Of a DNA stretch of 64,000 bases, positions 23,966 through 37,664 are shown one piece after another. Source of the stretch: Calliopsis andreniformis (lineage: Eukaryota > Arthropoda > Insecta > Hymenoptera > Andrenidae); NCBI RefSeq assembly GCF_051401765.1, contig NC_135068.1, positions 558,001-622,000 on the forward strand, in the 5' to 3' direction. A model generated the notes under the pieces. The model was not told the DNA's origin, ran no database searches, and saw nothing but the letters and a program-made list of their open reading frames with translations. The position numbers were made by a program, and so were the translations under genes. How positions within the stretch are numbered: position 1 is the stretch's first letter; each line of letters opens with the position of its first letter.

Positions 23966-26900
23966 GGCCCGAGGTACTCGATCTTGTGAAGCATCTTCCT
24001 AGAGTGAAGCCTAGGTTGCCGGGAACGTAGAAATGAACATTACATTCCCACTGGTTGCAATTATTTCCATTATACGATGCAAAAACTGTTGTATCTTTAT
24101 TGTATTCTATACTTCTGGCGTTGACTTCTAAGGCCCCAGCTACTCGCTTTGGTGGAGCAACGAGCTAGAGTGAAGCCTTGGTTGCCCGGAACGTAGAAAT
24201 GAACATTACTTTCACACTGGTTGCAATTATTCCTTTTATACGATGGAAAAACTGTTGTATTTTTATTGTATTCTATGCTTCTGGCCTTGACTTCTAAGGC
24301 CCTACCTATTCGATGTGGTGGAGCAACGCCCTAGAGTGAAGCCTAGGTTTCCCGGAACGTAGAAATAACCATTAATTTCACACTGGTTGCAATTACTCCT
24401 GTTAGACAATGGAATACTGTTGTATTTTTATTGTATTTTATGCTTCTGTCGTTGACTTTTCAGGCCTGAGCTAATCGATCGAGTGAAGCATCGCGCTAGA
24501 GTGAAGCCTTGGGGGCCCGGAACGTAGAAACAATCATTAATTTCACACTTCTTGCAATTACTCCTGTTATACAATGGAAAAACTGTTGTATTTTTATTGT
24601 ATTTTATGCTTCTGGCGTTGGCTTCTAAGGGCCGAGCTATTCGATCTTGAAAAGCATCGGCCTTGAGTGAAGCCAAGATCATCCGAAACGTAGAAATGAC
24701 CATTACTTTCACACTGGTTGCAATTACTCCGGTTATACTATGGAAAAACTGTTGTCCTTTTATTGTATTTTATGCTTCTGGCGTTGACTTCTAAGGGCCG
24801 AGCTATTCGATTTGGCGGAACAACGAGCTAGAGTGAAGCCTAGGTTGCCCGGAACGTAGAAATGATCATTAGTTTCACACTGGTTGCAGTTATTTCTATT
24901 ATACGATGGAAAAACTGTTGTATTTTTATTGTATTGTATGCTTCTGGCGTTGACACCTAAGGCCCTAACTATTCGACGTGGTGGAGCAACGCCCTTGAGT
25001 GAAGCCTAGGTTGCGCGGAACGTAGAAATGATCATTACTTTCACTCTGGTTGCAATTATACATTTTACACGATGGAAAAACAGTCGTATTTTTATTGCAT
25101 TTTGTGCTTCTGACGTTGACTTCTAAGGCCCGAGGTATTCGATCCTGTGCAGCAACGACCTAGTGTGAAGCGTAGGTTGCCCGGAACGTAGAAATAAACA
25201 TTAATTTCACACTGGTTGCAATTACTCCTGTTATACGATTGAAAAACTGTTGCATCTTTACTGTATTTTATGCTTTTGGCGTTGACACCGAAGGACCTAA
25301 CTATTCGATGTAGTGGTGCAACGCCCTGCAGTGAAGCCTAGGTTGCCCGTAACGTAGAAATAACCATTAATTTCACACTGGTTGCAATTACTCGTGTTAG
25401 ACAATGGGAATCTGTTGTATTTTCATTGTATTTTATGCTCCTGGCGTTGACTTCTAAGGCCCGTGCTATTCGATTTGCTGGAGCAACGAGCTAGTGTGAA
25501 GCCCAGGTTGCCCGGAACGTAGAAATGACCATTACTTTAACACTGGGTGCAATAATTTCTACTATACGATGGAAAAACTGTTGTATTTATATTGTATTTT
25601 ATGCTTCTGGCGTTGACGCCTAAGGCCCTAACTATTCGATGTGGTAGAGCAGCGCCCTAGACTGAAGCCTAGGTTGCCCGGAACGTAGAAATAACCATCA
25701 ATTTCACACTAGCTGCAAATACTCCTGTTATACAATGGAAAAACTGTTGTATTTTTATTGTATTTTATGCTTTTGGCGCTGTCTTCTAAGGCCCGAGCTA
25801 TTCGATCCTGTGCAGCAGCGCCCTAGTGTGAAGCCTAGGTTGCCTGGAACGTAGAAATAACCATTAACTTCACACTGGTTGCAATTACTCCTGTTATACA
25901 ATGGAAAAACTGTTGTGCTTATATTGTATTTTATGTTTCTGGCGTTGACAGCTAAGGCCCTAACTAATCGATGTGGTGGAGCAACGCCCTGTAGTGAAGC
26001 CTAGGTTGCCGGAAGCGTAGAAATGACCATTACTTTCACACTGGTTGCAATTATTCCGTCTAAACGATGGAAAAACTGTTGTCTTTATATTGTATTTTAT
26101 GCTTCCGGCGTTGACATCTAAGGCCCTAACAATTCGCTGTGGTGGAGCAACGCCCTAGTGTGAAGCCTAGGTTGCCCGGAACGTAGAAATAACCATTAAT
26201 TTCACACTGGTTGCAATGAATCCTTTTACACGATGGAAAAACTGCTGTATTTTTATTGTATTTTATGCTTGTTGCGCTCACCTCTAAGGCCCTAACTCTT
26301 CGATCTGGTGGAGCAATGCCCTAGAGTGAAGCCTAGGTTGCTCAGAACGTAGAAATGACCAGTAATCTCACACTAGTTGCAATTATTCCTTTTATACGAC
26401 GGAAAAACTGTTGTATTTTCATTGTAATTTATGCTTCTGTCGTTGGCTTCTGAGGCCCGAGCTAATCGATCGAGTGAAGCATCGCCCTAGAGTGAAGCAT
26501 TGGGGGCCCGAAGCGTAGAAATGACCATTACTTTCACACTGGTTGCACTTACTCCTTTTATACGATGGAAAAGCTGTTGTATTTTTATTGTATTTTATGC
26601 TTCTCGCGTTGACTTCTAAGGCCCGAGCCATTGGACATGGTGAAGCGTCGCACTAGAGTGAAGCCTATGTTGACCGGAATGTAGAAATGAACATTACTTT
26701 CACACTGGCTTGCAATTATTCCGTTTATACGATGGAAAAACTGTTGTATTTATATTGTATTTTAAACTTCTGGCGTTGACATCTAAGGCACTAACACTTC
26801 GATGTGGCGGAGCAACGCCATAGAGTGAAGAATAGGTTGCCCGGAACGTAGAAATAACCATTAATTTCACAATGGTTTGCAATTACTCCTGTTATACGTT

Positions 26901-28899
26901 GGACAAACTGTTGTATTTTTATTGTATTTTATGCTTCTGGCGTTGACGTCTAAGGCCCGAGCTATTCGATGTGGTGGAGCAACGAGCTAGTGTGAAGCCT
27001 AGGTTGCCCGGAACGTAGAAATGACCATTACTTTAACACTGGTTGCAATAATTTCTACTATACGATGGAAAAACTGTCGTATTTTTATTGTACTTTATGC
27101 TTCTGGCGTTGACTTCTAAGGCCCGAGCTATTCGATGTGGTGGAGCAACGAGCTAGGGTGAAGCCTAGGTTGCCCGGAACGTAGAAATGACTATTACTTT
27201 CACACAGGTTGCAATTATTCCTTTTATACGATGGAAAAACTGTTCTATTTATATTGTATTTTATGTTTCTGGCGTAGACACCTAAGGCCCTAACTATCCG
27301 ATGTGGTGGAGCATCGCCCTATAGTGAAGCCTAGGTTGCCCGGAACGTAGAAATAACCATTAATTTCACACTGGTTGCAATTATTTCTATTATACTATGG
27401 AAAAACTGTTGTACTTTTAATGTATTTTATGCTTCTGGCGTTGACCTCTGAGGCCCGAGCTATTCGATCAGGTGCAGCAGCGCCCTAGAGTGAAACCTAG
27501 GCTTCCCGGGACGTAGAAATAGCCATTAATTTCACACTGGTTGCAATTACTACTGTTATACGTTGGACAAACTGTTGTATTTTTATTGTATTTTATGCTT
27601 CTGGCGTTGACTTCTAAGGCCCGAGCTATTCGATGTGGTGGAGCAACGAGCTAGTGTGAAGCCTAGGTTGCCCGGAACGTAGAAATGACCATTACCTTAA
27701 CACTGGGTGCAATAATTTCTACTATACGATGGAAAAACTGTTGCATTTTTATTGTATTTTATGTTTCTGGCGTTGCCTTCTAAGGCCCGAGCTATTCGGT
27801 CTTGTGAAGCATTGCCCTAGAGTGAGGCCAAGCTCGTCCGAAACGTAGAAATAACCATTACTTTCACACTGGTTGCAATTATTCCTTTTATACGATGGAA
27901 AAACTGTTGTAGTTATATTGTATTTTATGCTTCTGGCGTTGACAGCTAAGGCCCTAACTATTCGATGTGGTGGAGCAACGCCCTAGAGTGAAGAATAGGT
28001 TGCCCGGAACATAGAAAGAACCATTAATTTCACAATGGTTGCAATTACTCCTGTTATACGTTGGACAAACTGTTGTATTTTTATCGTATTTTATGCTTCT
28101 GGCGTTGACTTCCAAGGCCCGAGCTATTCGATGTGGTGCAGCAACGAGCTAGTGTGAAGCCTAGGTTGCTCGGAACGTAGAAATGACCATTACTTTAACA
28201 CTGGTTGCAATAATCTCTACTATACGATGGAAAAACTCTTGTATTTTTATTGTATTTTATGCTTCTGGCGTTGACTTCTAACGCCCGAGCTATTCGATGT
28301 GGTGGAGCAACGAGCTAGAGTGAAGCCCAGGTTGCCCGGAACGTAGAAATGACCATTAGTTTCACACTGGTTGCAATTATTTCTATTATACGATGGAAAA
28401 GCTGTTGTATTTTTATTGTATTTTATGCATCAGGCGTTGACTACTAAGGCCTGAGCTATTCGATCTTGTGAAGCATCGCCCCAGTGTGAAGCCTAGGTCG
28501 CCCGAAACGTAGAAATGACCATTACTTTCACACTGGTTTCAATTGTTCCTTTTATACGATGGAAAAACTGTTCTATTTATATTGTATTTTATGTTTCTGG
28601 CGTAGACACCTAATGCCCTAACTATTCGATGTGGTGGAGCATCGCCCTATAGTGAAGCCTAGGTCGCCCGAAACGTAGAAATAACCATTACTTTCACACT
28701 GGTTGCCATTATTCCTCTTATACGATGGAAAAGCTGTTGTAGTTATATTGTATTTTATGTTTCTGACGTTGACAGCTAAGGCCCTAACTATTCGATGTTG
28801 TGGAGCAACGCCCTATAGTGAAGCCTAGGTTTTCGGAAGCGTAGAAATGACCATTACTTTCACACTGGTTGCAATTATTCCGTCTATACGATGGAAAAA
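23966..28899. repeat. Domain III, left part: loosely ordered A/B/C monomers
   Basis: About 30 A/B/C-type monomers with no long near-identical block. A recurring local variant has CGAGCTAGTGTGAAG followed by TTTAACACTGG and AATAATTTCTACTATACG. It appears near 25,490, 26,990, 27,650 and 28,150, so short stretches of a few monomers have been re-copied. No gene, transposon or unique sequence was seen. Confidence 0.82.
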
Positions 28900-29039
28900 C
28901 TGTTGTCTTTATATTGTATTTTATGCTTCCGGCGTTGACATCTAAGGCCCGAGCATTCCGATCTGGTGCAGCAACGCCCTAGAGTGAAACCTAGGTTTCC
29001 CGGAACGTAGAAATAACCATTAACTTCACATTGGCTGAA

Positions 29040-29745
29040 ATTACTCCTGTTATACGATGGAAAAACTGCTGTATTTATATTGTATTTTACGCTTCTGGCG
29101 TTGACACATAAGGCCCTAACTATTCGATGTGGTGCAGCAACGCCCTAGAGTGAAACCTAGGTTTCCCGGAACGTAGAAATAACTATTAATTTCACACTGT
29201 TTGCTATTACTTCTGTTATACAATGGAAAAATTTGTTGTATTTTTATTGTATTTTATGCTTCGGGCGTTGACTTCTAAGGCACGAGCTATTCGATTTGGT
29301 GGAGCAACGAGCTAGAGTGAAGCCTACGTTGCCCGGAACGTAGAAATCAACATTACTTGCACACTGGTTGCAATTATTTCTATTATACGATGGAAAAACT
29401 GTTGTATTTTTATTGTATTTTATGCTTCTGGCGTTGACGTCTAAGGCCCGAGCTATTCGATCTTGTGAAGCATCGCCCTATAGTGAAGCCAAGGTCGCCC
29501 GAAACGCAGAAATAACCATTACTTTCACACTGGATGCAATTATTCCTTTTATACGATGGAAAAACTGTTGTATTTATATTGCATTATACGTTTCTGGCGT
29601 TGACACATAAGGCCCTAACTATTCGATGTGATGGAGCAACGCCCCAGAGTGTAGCCTAGGACGCCCGGAACGTAGAAGTAACCATCAATTTCACACTGGT
29701 TGCACTTACTCCTGTTATACGATGGAAAAACTGTTGTACTTTTAT
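29040..29745. repeat. HOR block H1, copy 1
   Basis: Contains ACTGTTTGCTATTAC, GGAAAAATTTGTTG, CTTCGGGCGTTGAC, GGCACGAGC, GTAGAAATCAACATTACTTGC and AGCCTAGGACGCCCGG. Matches 31,530-32,402 (first at offset 2,490, then 2,657 after an extra monomer in that copy). Confidence 0.78.
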
Positions 29746-29924
29746 TGTATTTTATGATTCTGGCGTTGACTTCTAAGGGCCGAGCCATTCGATCTGGTGC
29801 AGCAACGCCCTAGAGTGAAACCTAGGTTTCCTGGAACGTAGAAATAACCATTATCTTCACACTGGTTGCAATTACTCCTGTTATACGATGGAAAAACTGT
29901 TGTACTTTTATTGTATTTTATGCT

Positions 29925-30865
29925 TCTGTTGTTGATTTCTAAGGCCCAAGCTATTCGATTTGGTGCAGCAGCGCCCTAGAGTGTAACCTAGGTTTCCCGG
30001 AACGTAGAAATAAACATTAATTGCACACTGGTTGAACTTACTCCTGTTATACGATGGAAAAACTGTTGTATTTTTATTGTATTTTATGCTTCGGGCGTTG
30101 ACTTCTAAGGGCCGAGCTATTCGATCTGGTGCAGCAACGCCCTAGAGTGAAACCTAGGTTTCCTGGAACGTAGAAATAACCATTATCTTCACACTGGTTT
30201 TAATTATTCCTTTTATATGATGGAGAAACTGTTCTATTTATATTGTATTATATGCTTCTGGCGTTGACACCTAAGGCACTAACTATTCGATATGGTGCAG
30301 CAACGCCCTAGAGTGAAGCCTAGATTGCCCGGAACGTAGAAATAACAATTAATTTCAAACTGGTTGCAATTACTCCTGTTATACAATGGAAAAACTGTTG
30401 TATTTTTACTGTATTTTATGCTTCAGGCGTTGACTTCCAAGGCCCGAGCTATTCGATTTGGTGGAGCAACGAGCTAGAGTGAAGACTAGGTTGCCCGAAA
30501 CGTAGAAATGACCATTACATGCACACTGGTTGCAATTATTTCTATTATACCAAGGAAAAACTGTTTTATTTTTATTCTATTTTATGCTTCTGGTGTTGAT
30601 TTCTAAGGCCGGAGCTTTCCGATCTGGTGCAGCAACGCCCTACAGTGAAACCAACGTTTCCCGGAACGTAGAAAGAACTATTAATTTCACACTGGTTGCA
30701 CTTACTCCTGTTATACGATGGAAAAACTGTTGTATTTTTATTGTATTTTCTGCTTCTGGCTTTGACTTCTAAGGACCGAGCTGTCCGATCTGGTGCAGCA
30801 ACACCCTAGGGTGAAACCTATGTTTCCCGGAACGTAGAAATAACCATTATCTTCACACTGGTTGC
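29925..30865. repeat. HOR block H2, copy 1 (partner 35,238-36,179)
   Basis: About 940 bp (5.7 monomers) with an offset of 5,313-5,314 bp (32 monomers). Shared markers are TGTTGTTGATTTC, GTGTAACCTAGG, CACTGGTTTTAATTATT, TATATGATGGAG, TTCTATTTTATGC, GGCCGGAGCTTTCCG and CTGGCTTTGAC. The one-base change in offset comes from TTATTTTCTTTTATATG in the partner against TTATTCCTTTTATATG here. Confidence 0.8.
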
Positions 30866-31529
30866 AATTACTCCTGTTATACGATGGAAAAACTGTTGTA
30901 TTTTTATTGTATTTTATGTTTCTGGCGTTGACTTCTAAGGCTTGAGTTCTTCGATTTGGTGGAACAAGGAGCTAGAGTGAAGCCCAGGTTGCCCGGAACG
31001 TAGAAATGAATATTACTTTCACACTGGTTGCAATTACTCCTGTTATACAATGGAAAGACTGTTGTATTTATATTGTATTTTATGCTTCTGGCGTTGACAC
31101 CGAAGGCCCAAACTATTCGATGTGGTGGAGCCACGCCCTAGAGTGAAGCCTAGGTAGCCCGGAACGTAGAAATTACCATTAATTTCACACTGGTTGCAAT
31201 TACTCCTGTTATACAATGGAAAAACTGTCGTATTTTTATTGTATTTTATGCTTCAGGCGTTGACTTCTAAGGCCCGAGCTATTCGATCTTGTGAAGCATC
31301 GCCCTAGAGTGAAGCCAAGGTCGCCCAAAACGCAGAAATAACCATTACTTTCACACTGGTTGCAATTATTCCTTTTATACGATGGAAAAACTGTTGTATT
31401 TATATTGTATTTTATGCTTCTGGCGTTGACACCTAAGGCCCTAACTATTCGATGTGGTGCAGCAACGCCCTAGAGTGAAACCTAGGTTTCCCGGAACGTA
31501 GAAATAACCATTAATTTCACACTGGTTGC

Positions 31530-32402
31530 AATTACTCCTGTTATACGATGGAGAAACTGCTGTATTTATATTGTATTTTATGCTTCTGGCGTTGACACAT
31601 AAGGCCCTAACTATTCGATGTGGTGCAGCAACGCCCTAGAGTGAAACCTAGGTTTCCCGGAACGTAGAAATAACTATTAATTTCACACTGTTTGCTATTA
31701 CTTCTGTTATATAATGGAAAAATTTGTTGTATTTTTATTGTATTTTATGCTTCGGGCGTTGACTTCTAAGGCACGAGCTATTCGATTTGGTGGAGCAACG
31801 AGCTAGAGTGAAGCCTACGTTGCCCGGAACGTAGAAATCAACATTACTTGCACACTGGTTGCAATTATTTCTATTATACGGGGGAAAAACTGTTGTATTT
31901 TTATTGTATTTTATGCTTCTGGCGTTGACTTCTAAGGCACGAGCTATTCGATTTGGTGGAGCAACGAGCTAGAGTGAAGCCTAGGTTGCCCGGAACGTAG
32001 AAATCAACATTACTTGCACACTGGTTGCAATTATTTCTATTATACGAGGGAAAAACTGTTGTATTTTTATTGTGTTTTATGCTTCTGGCGTTGACGTCTA
32101 AGGCCCGAGCTATTCGATCTTGTGAAGCATCGCCCTATAGTGAAGCCAAGGTCGCCCGAAACGCAGAAATAACCATTACTTTCACACTGGATGCAATTAT
32201 TCCTTTTATACGATGGAAAAACTGTTGTATTTATATTGCATTTTACGTTTCTGGCGTTGACACATAAGGCCCTAACTATTCGATGTGATGGAGCAACGCC
32301 CTAGAGTGTAGCCTAGGACGCCCGGAACGTAGAAGTAACCATCAATTTCACACTGGTTGCACTTACTCCTGTTATACGATGGAAAAACTGTTGTACTTTT
32401 AT
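31530..32402. repeat. HOR block H1, copy 2, with one extra monomer
   Basis: Copy of 29,040-29,745 in which the GGCACGAGC/AAATCAACATTACTTGC monomer is present twice in a row (about 31,770-32,060). This accounts for the offset change from 15 to 16 monomers. The two adjacent monomers are nearly identical (CTACGTTGCCC against CTAGGTTGCCC, GGGGGAAAAAC against GAGGGAAAAAC). Confidence 0.78.
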
Positions 32403-33589
32403 TGTATTTTCTGCTTCTGGCTTTGACTTCTAAGGACCGAGCTGTCCGATCTGGTGCAGCAACACCCTAGGGTGAAACCTATGTTTCCCGGAACGTAGAA
32501 ATAACCATTATCTTCACACTGGTTGCAATTACTCCTGTTATACGATGGAAAAACTGTTGTATTTTTATTGTATTTTATGTTTCTGGCGTTGACTTCTAAG
32601 GCCTGAGTTCTTCGATTTGGTGGAACAAGGAGCTAGAGTGAAGCCTAGGTTGCCCGGAACGTAGAAATGAATATTACTTTCACACTGGTTGCAATTACTC
32701 CTGTTATACAATGGAAAAACTGTTCTATTTTTATTGTATTTTATGCTTCTGGCGTTGACACATTAGGCCCTAACTATTCGATGTGGTGGAGCCACGCCCT
32801 AGAGTGAAGCCTAGGTTGACCGGAACGTAGAAATAACCATTAATTTCACACTGGTTGCAATTATTCCTTTTATCCGATGGAAAGACTGTTGTATTTATAT
32901 TGTATTTTATGCTTCTGGCGTTGACACCTAAGGCCTACACTATTCGATGTGGTGGAGCAACGCCCTAATGTGAAGCCTAGGTTGCCCGGAACGTAGAAAT
33001 TACCATTAATATCACACTGGTTGCAATTACTCCTGTTATACAATGGAAAAACTGTTGTATTTTTATTGTATTTTATGCTTCAGGCGTTGGCTTCTAAGGC
33101 CCGAGCTATTCGATTTGGTGGACCAACGAGCTAGAGTGAAGCCTAGGTTGCTCGGAACGTAGAAATGAATATTACTTTCACACTGGTTGCAATTACTCCT
33201 GTTATACAATGGAAAAACTGTTCTATTTTTATTGCATTTTATGCTTCTGGCGTTGACTTGTTAGGCCCGAGCTATTCGATCTGGTGAAGCATCGCCCTAG
33301 AGTGATGCCTAGGTTGGCCTGAACCTAGAAATGACCATTACTTTCACATTGGTTGCAATTATTCCTTTCATACGATGGAAAAACTGTTGTATTTATATTG
33401 TATTTTATGCTTCTGGCGTTGACACATTAGGCCCTAACTATTCGATGTGGTGGAGCCACGCCCTAGAGTGAAGCCTAGGCTGACCGGAACGTAGAAATAA
33501 CCATTAATTTCACACTGGTTGCAATTACTCCTGTTATACAATGGAAAAACTGTTGCATTTTTATTGTATTTTGTGCTTCTGGCGTTGAC

Positions 33590-34185
33590 TTCTAAGGCCC
33601 GAGCTATTCGATTTGGTGGAGCAACGAGCTATAGTGAAGCCTCGGTTGCCCGGAACGTAGAAATGAATATTACTTTCACACTGGTTGCAATTATTTCTAT
33701 TAAACAATGGAAAAACTGGTGCATTTTTATTGTATTTTATGCTTCAGGCGTTGACTTCTAAGGCCTGAGTTCTTCGATTTGGTGGAACAAGGAGCTAGAG
33801 TGAAGCCTAGGTTGCCCGGAGCGTAGAAATAACCATTAATTTCATGCTGGTTGCAATTACTCCTGTTATACAATGGAAAAACTGTTCTATTTTTATTGTA
33901 TTTTATGCTTCTGACGTTGACTTCTAAGGCCTGAGTTCTTCGATTTGGTGGAACAAGGAGCTAGAGTGAAGCCTAGGTTGCCCGGAACGTAGAAATGAAT
34001 ATTACTTTCACACTGGTTGCAATTATTTCTATTATACAATGGAAAAACTGTTGCATTTTTATTGTATTTTAGGCTTCAGGCGTTGACTTCTAAGGCCCGA
34101 GCTATTCGATTTGGTGGACAAACGAGCTAGAGTGAAGCCTAGGTTGCTCGGAACGTAGAAATGAATATTACTTTCACACTGGTTG
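33590..34185. repeat. HOR block H3, copy 1 (partner 36,579-37,174)
   Basis: About 595 bp with an offset of 2,989 bp (18 monomers). Markers are CTATAGTGAAGCCTCGG, TATTAAACAATGG, AAACTGGTGC, CTGAGTTCTTCG, GGTGGAACAAGGAGC, CATGCTGG (CATGCTAG in the partner) and CTGACGTTGAC. Few differences are visible. Confidence 0.78.
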
Positions 34186-34639
34186 CAATTACTTCTATTA
34201 TACTATGGAAAAACTGTTGTATTTTTATTGTATTTTATGCTTCTGGCGTTGACTTGTAAGGCCCGAGCTATTCGATCTGGTGAAGCATCGCCCTAGAGTG
34301 ATGCCTAGGTTGGCCTGAACCTAGAAATGGCCATTACTTTCACATTGGTTGCAATTATTCCTTTCATACGATGGAACAAACTGTTGTATTTTTATTGTAT
34401 TTTATGCTTCTGGCGTTGACACATTAGGCCCTAACTATTCGATGTGGTGGAGCCACGCCCTAGAGTGAAGCCTAGGTTGACCGGAACGTAGAAATAACCA
34501 TTAATTTCACACTGGTTGCAATTTCTCCTGTTATAAAATGGAAAAACTGTTGCATTTTTATTGTATTTTGTGCTTCTGGCGTTGACTTCTAAGGCCCGAG
34601 CTATTCGATTTGGTGGAGCAACGAGCTAGAGTGAAGCCT

Positions 34640-35222
34640 ACGTTGCCCGGAACGTAGAAATCAACATTACTTGCACTCTGGTTGCAATTATTTCGATTAT
34701 ACGGGGGAAAAACTGTTGTATTTTTATTGTATTTTATGCTTCTGGCGTTGACTTCTAAGGCACGAGCTATTCGATTTGGTGGAGCAACGAGCTAGAGTGA
34801 AGCCTACGTTGCCCGGAACGTAGAAATCAACAGTACTTGCACACTGGTTGCAATTATTTCTATTATACGAGGGAAAAACTGTTGTATTTTTATTGTATTT
34901 TATGCTTCTGGCGTTGACGTCTAAGGCCCGAGCTATTCGATCTTGTGAAGCATCGCCCTATAGTGAAGCCAAGGTCGCCCGAAACGCAGAAATAACCATT
35001 ACTTTCACACTGGATGCAATTATTCCTTTTATACGATGGAAAATCTGTTGTATTTATATTGCATTTTACGTTTCTGGCGTTGACACATAAGGCCCTAACT
35101 ATTCGATGTGATGGAGCAACGCCCTAGAGTGTAGCCTAGGACGCCCGGAACGTAGAAGTAACCATCAATTTCACACTGGTTGCACTTACTCCTGTTATAC
35201 GATGAAAAACTGTTGTACTTTT
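34640..35222. repeat. HOR block H1, copy 3
   Basis: Matches 31,820-32,400 at offset 2,823 (17 monomers) and keeps the doubled GGCACGAGC monomer, so it descends from copy 2 rather than copy 1. It ends just before the duplicated block at 35,238. A one-base deletion (CGATGAAAAACTG) lies at about 35,203. Confidence 0.78.
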
Positions 35223-35237
35223 ATTGTATTTTATGCT

Positions 35238-36179
35238 TCTGTTGTTGATTTCTAAGGCCCAAGCTATTCGATTTGGTGCAGCAGCGCCCTAGAGTGTAAC
35301 CTAGGTTTCCCGGAACGTAGAAATAAACATTAATTGCACACTGGTTGAACTTACTCCTGTTATACGATGGAAAAACTGTTGTATTTTTATTGTATTTTAT
35401 GCTTCCGGCGTTGACTTCTAAGGGCCGAGCTATTCGATCTGGTGCAGCAACGCCCTAGAGTGAAACCTAGGTTTCCTGGAACGTAGAAATAACCATTATC
35501 TTCACACTGGTTTTAATTATTTTCTTTTATATGATGGAGAAACTGTTCTATTTATATTGTATTATATGCTTCTGGCGTTGACACCTAAGGCACTAACTAT
35601 TCGATATGGTGCAGCAACGCCCTAGAGTGAAGCCTAGATTGCCCGGAACGTAGAAATAACAATTAATTTCAAACTGGTTGCAATTACTCCTGTTATACAA
35701 TGGAAAAACTGTTGTATTTTTACTGTATTTTATGCTTCAGGCGTTGACTTCCAAGGCCCGAGCTATTCGATTTGGTGGAGCAACGAGCTAGAGTGAAGAC
35801 TAGGTTGCCCGAAACGTAGAAATGACCATTACATGCACACTGGTTGCAATTATTTCTATTATACGAAGGAAAAACTGTTTTATTTTTATTCTATTTTATG
35901 CTTCTGGTGTTGATTTCTAAGGCCGGAGCTTTCCGATCTGGTGCAGCAACGCCCTACAGTGAAACCAACGTTTCCCGGAACGTAGAAAGAACTATTAATT
36001 TCACACTGGTTGCACTTACTCCTGTTATACGATGGAAAAACTGTTGTATTTTTATTGTATTTTCTGCTTCTGGCTTTGACTTCTAAGGACCGAGCTGTCC
36101 GATCTGGTGCAGCAACACCCTAGGGTGAAACCTATGTTTCCCGGAACGTAGAAATAACCATTATCTTCACACTGGTTGC
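35238..36179. repeat. HOR block H2, copy 2 (partner 29,925-30,865)
   Basis: Copy of 29,925-30,865. After it, the CTGGCTTTGAC/GAGCTGTCCG monomer is immediately repeated (36,067 and 36,233), which looks like a one-monomer tandem gain at the edge of the block. Confidence 0.8.
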
Positions 36180-36578
36180 AATTATTCCTTTCATACGATG
36201 GAAAAACTGTTGTATTTATATTGTATTTTCTGCTTCTGGCTTTGACTTCTAAGGACCGAGCTGTCCGATCTGGTGCAGCAACACCCTAGGGTGAAACCTA
36301 TGTTTCCCGGAACGTAGAAATAACCATTATCTTCACACTGGTTGCAATTACTCCTGTTATACGATGGAAAAACTGTTGTATTTTTATTGTATTTTATGTT
36401 TCTGGCGTTGACTTCTAAGGCCTGAGTTCTTCGATTTGGTGGAGCAACGAGCTAGAGTGAAGCCTAGGATTCCCGGAACGTAGAAATTACAATTAATTTC
36501 ACACTGGTTGCAATTACTCCTGTTATACAATGGAAAAACTGTCGTATTTTTATTGTATTTTATGCTTCAGGCGTTGAC

Positions 36579-37174
36579 TTCTAAGGCCCGAGCTATTCGA
36601 TTTGGTGGAGCAACGAGCTATAGTGAAGCCTCGGTTGCCCGGAACGTAGAAATGAATATTACTTTCACACTGGTTGCAATTATTTCTATTAAACAATGGA
36701 AAAACTGGTGCATTTTTATTGTATTTTATGCTTCAGGCGTTGACTTCTAAGGCCTGAGTTCTTCGATTTGGTGGAACAAGGAGCTAGAGTGAAGCCTAGG
36801 TTGCCCGGAGCGTAGAAATAACCATTAATTTCATGCTAGTTGCAATTACTCCTGTTATACAATGGAAAAACTGTTCTATTTTTATTGTATTTTATGCTTC
36901 TGACGTTGACTTCTAAGGCCTGAGTTCTTCGATTTGGTGGAACAAGGAGCTAGAGTGAAGCCTAGGTTGCCCGGAACGTAGAAATGAATATTACTTTCAC
37001 ACTGGTTGCAATTATTTCTATTATACAATGGAAAAACTGTTGCATTTTTATTGTATTTTATGCTTCAGGCGTTGACTTCTAAGGCCCGAGCTATTCGATT
37101 TGGTGGACAAACGAGCTAGAGTGAAGCCTAGGTTGCTCGGAACGTAGAAATGAATATTACTTTCACACTGGTTG
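36579..37174. repeat. HOR block H3, copy 2 (partner 33,590-34,185)
   Basis: Copy of 33,590-34,185. In this copy TTTTATGCTTCAGGC appears at about 37,058 where the partner has TTTTAGGCTTCAGGC. It is followed by an A-type monomer with a TACGAGGG end and then by truncated block H1 copy 4. Confidence 0.78.
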
Positions 37175-37399
37175 CAATTATTTCTATTATACGAGGGAAA
37201 AACTGTTGTATTTTTATTGTATTTTATGCTTCTGGCGATGACTTCTAAGTCGCGATCTATTCGATCTGGTGGAGCGACGCCCTAGACTGAAGCCTGGGTT
37301 GCCCGGAACTTAGAAATAACCTTTAATTTCACACTGGTTGCAATTACTCCTGTTATACAATGCAAAAACTGTTTTATTTACATTGTATTTTATGCTTCT

Positions 37400-37664
37400 G
37401 GCGTTGACTTCTAAGGCACGAGCTATTCGATTTGGTGGAGCAACGAGCTAGAGTGAAGCCTACGTTGCCCGGAACGTAGAAATCAACATTACTTGCACAC
37501 TGGTTGCAATTATTTCTATTATACGAGGGAAAAACTGTTGTATTTTTATTGTGTTTTATGCTTCTGGCGTTGACGTCTAAGGCCCGAGCTATTCGATCTT
37601 GTGAAGCATCGCCCTATAGTGAAGCCAAGGTCGCCCGAAACGCAGAAATAACCATTACTTTCAC
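37400..37664. repeat. HOR block H1, truncated copy 4
   Basis: Short copy of the same marker monomers, matching 31,921-32,185 at offset 5,479 (33 monomers). It shares TGTGTTTTATGC with copy 2 rather than the TGTATTTTATGC of copies 1 and 3. Identity stops where this copy has ACTGGTTGCAATTACTCC and the others have ACTGGATGCAATTATTCC. Confidence 0.72.
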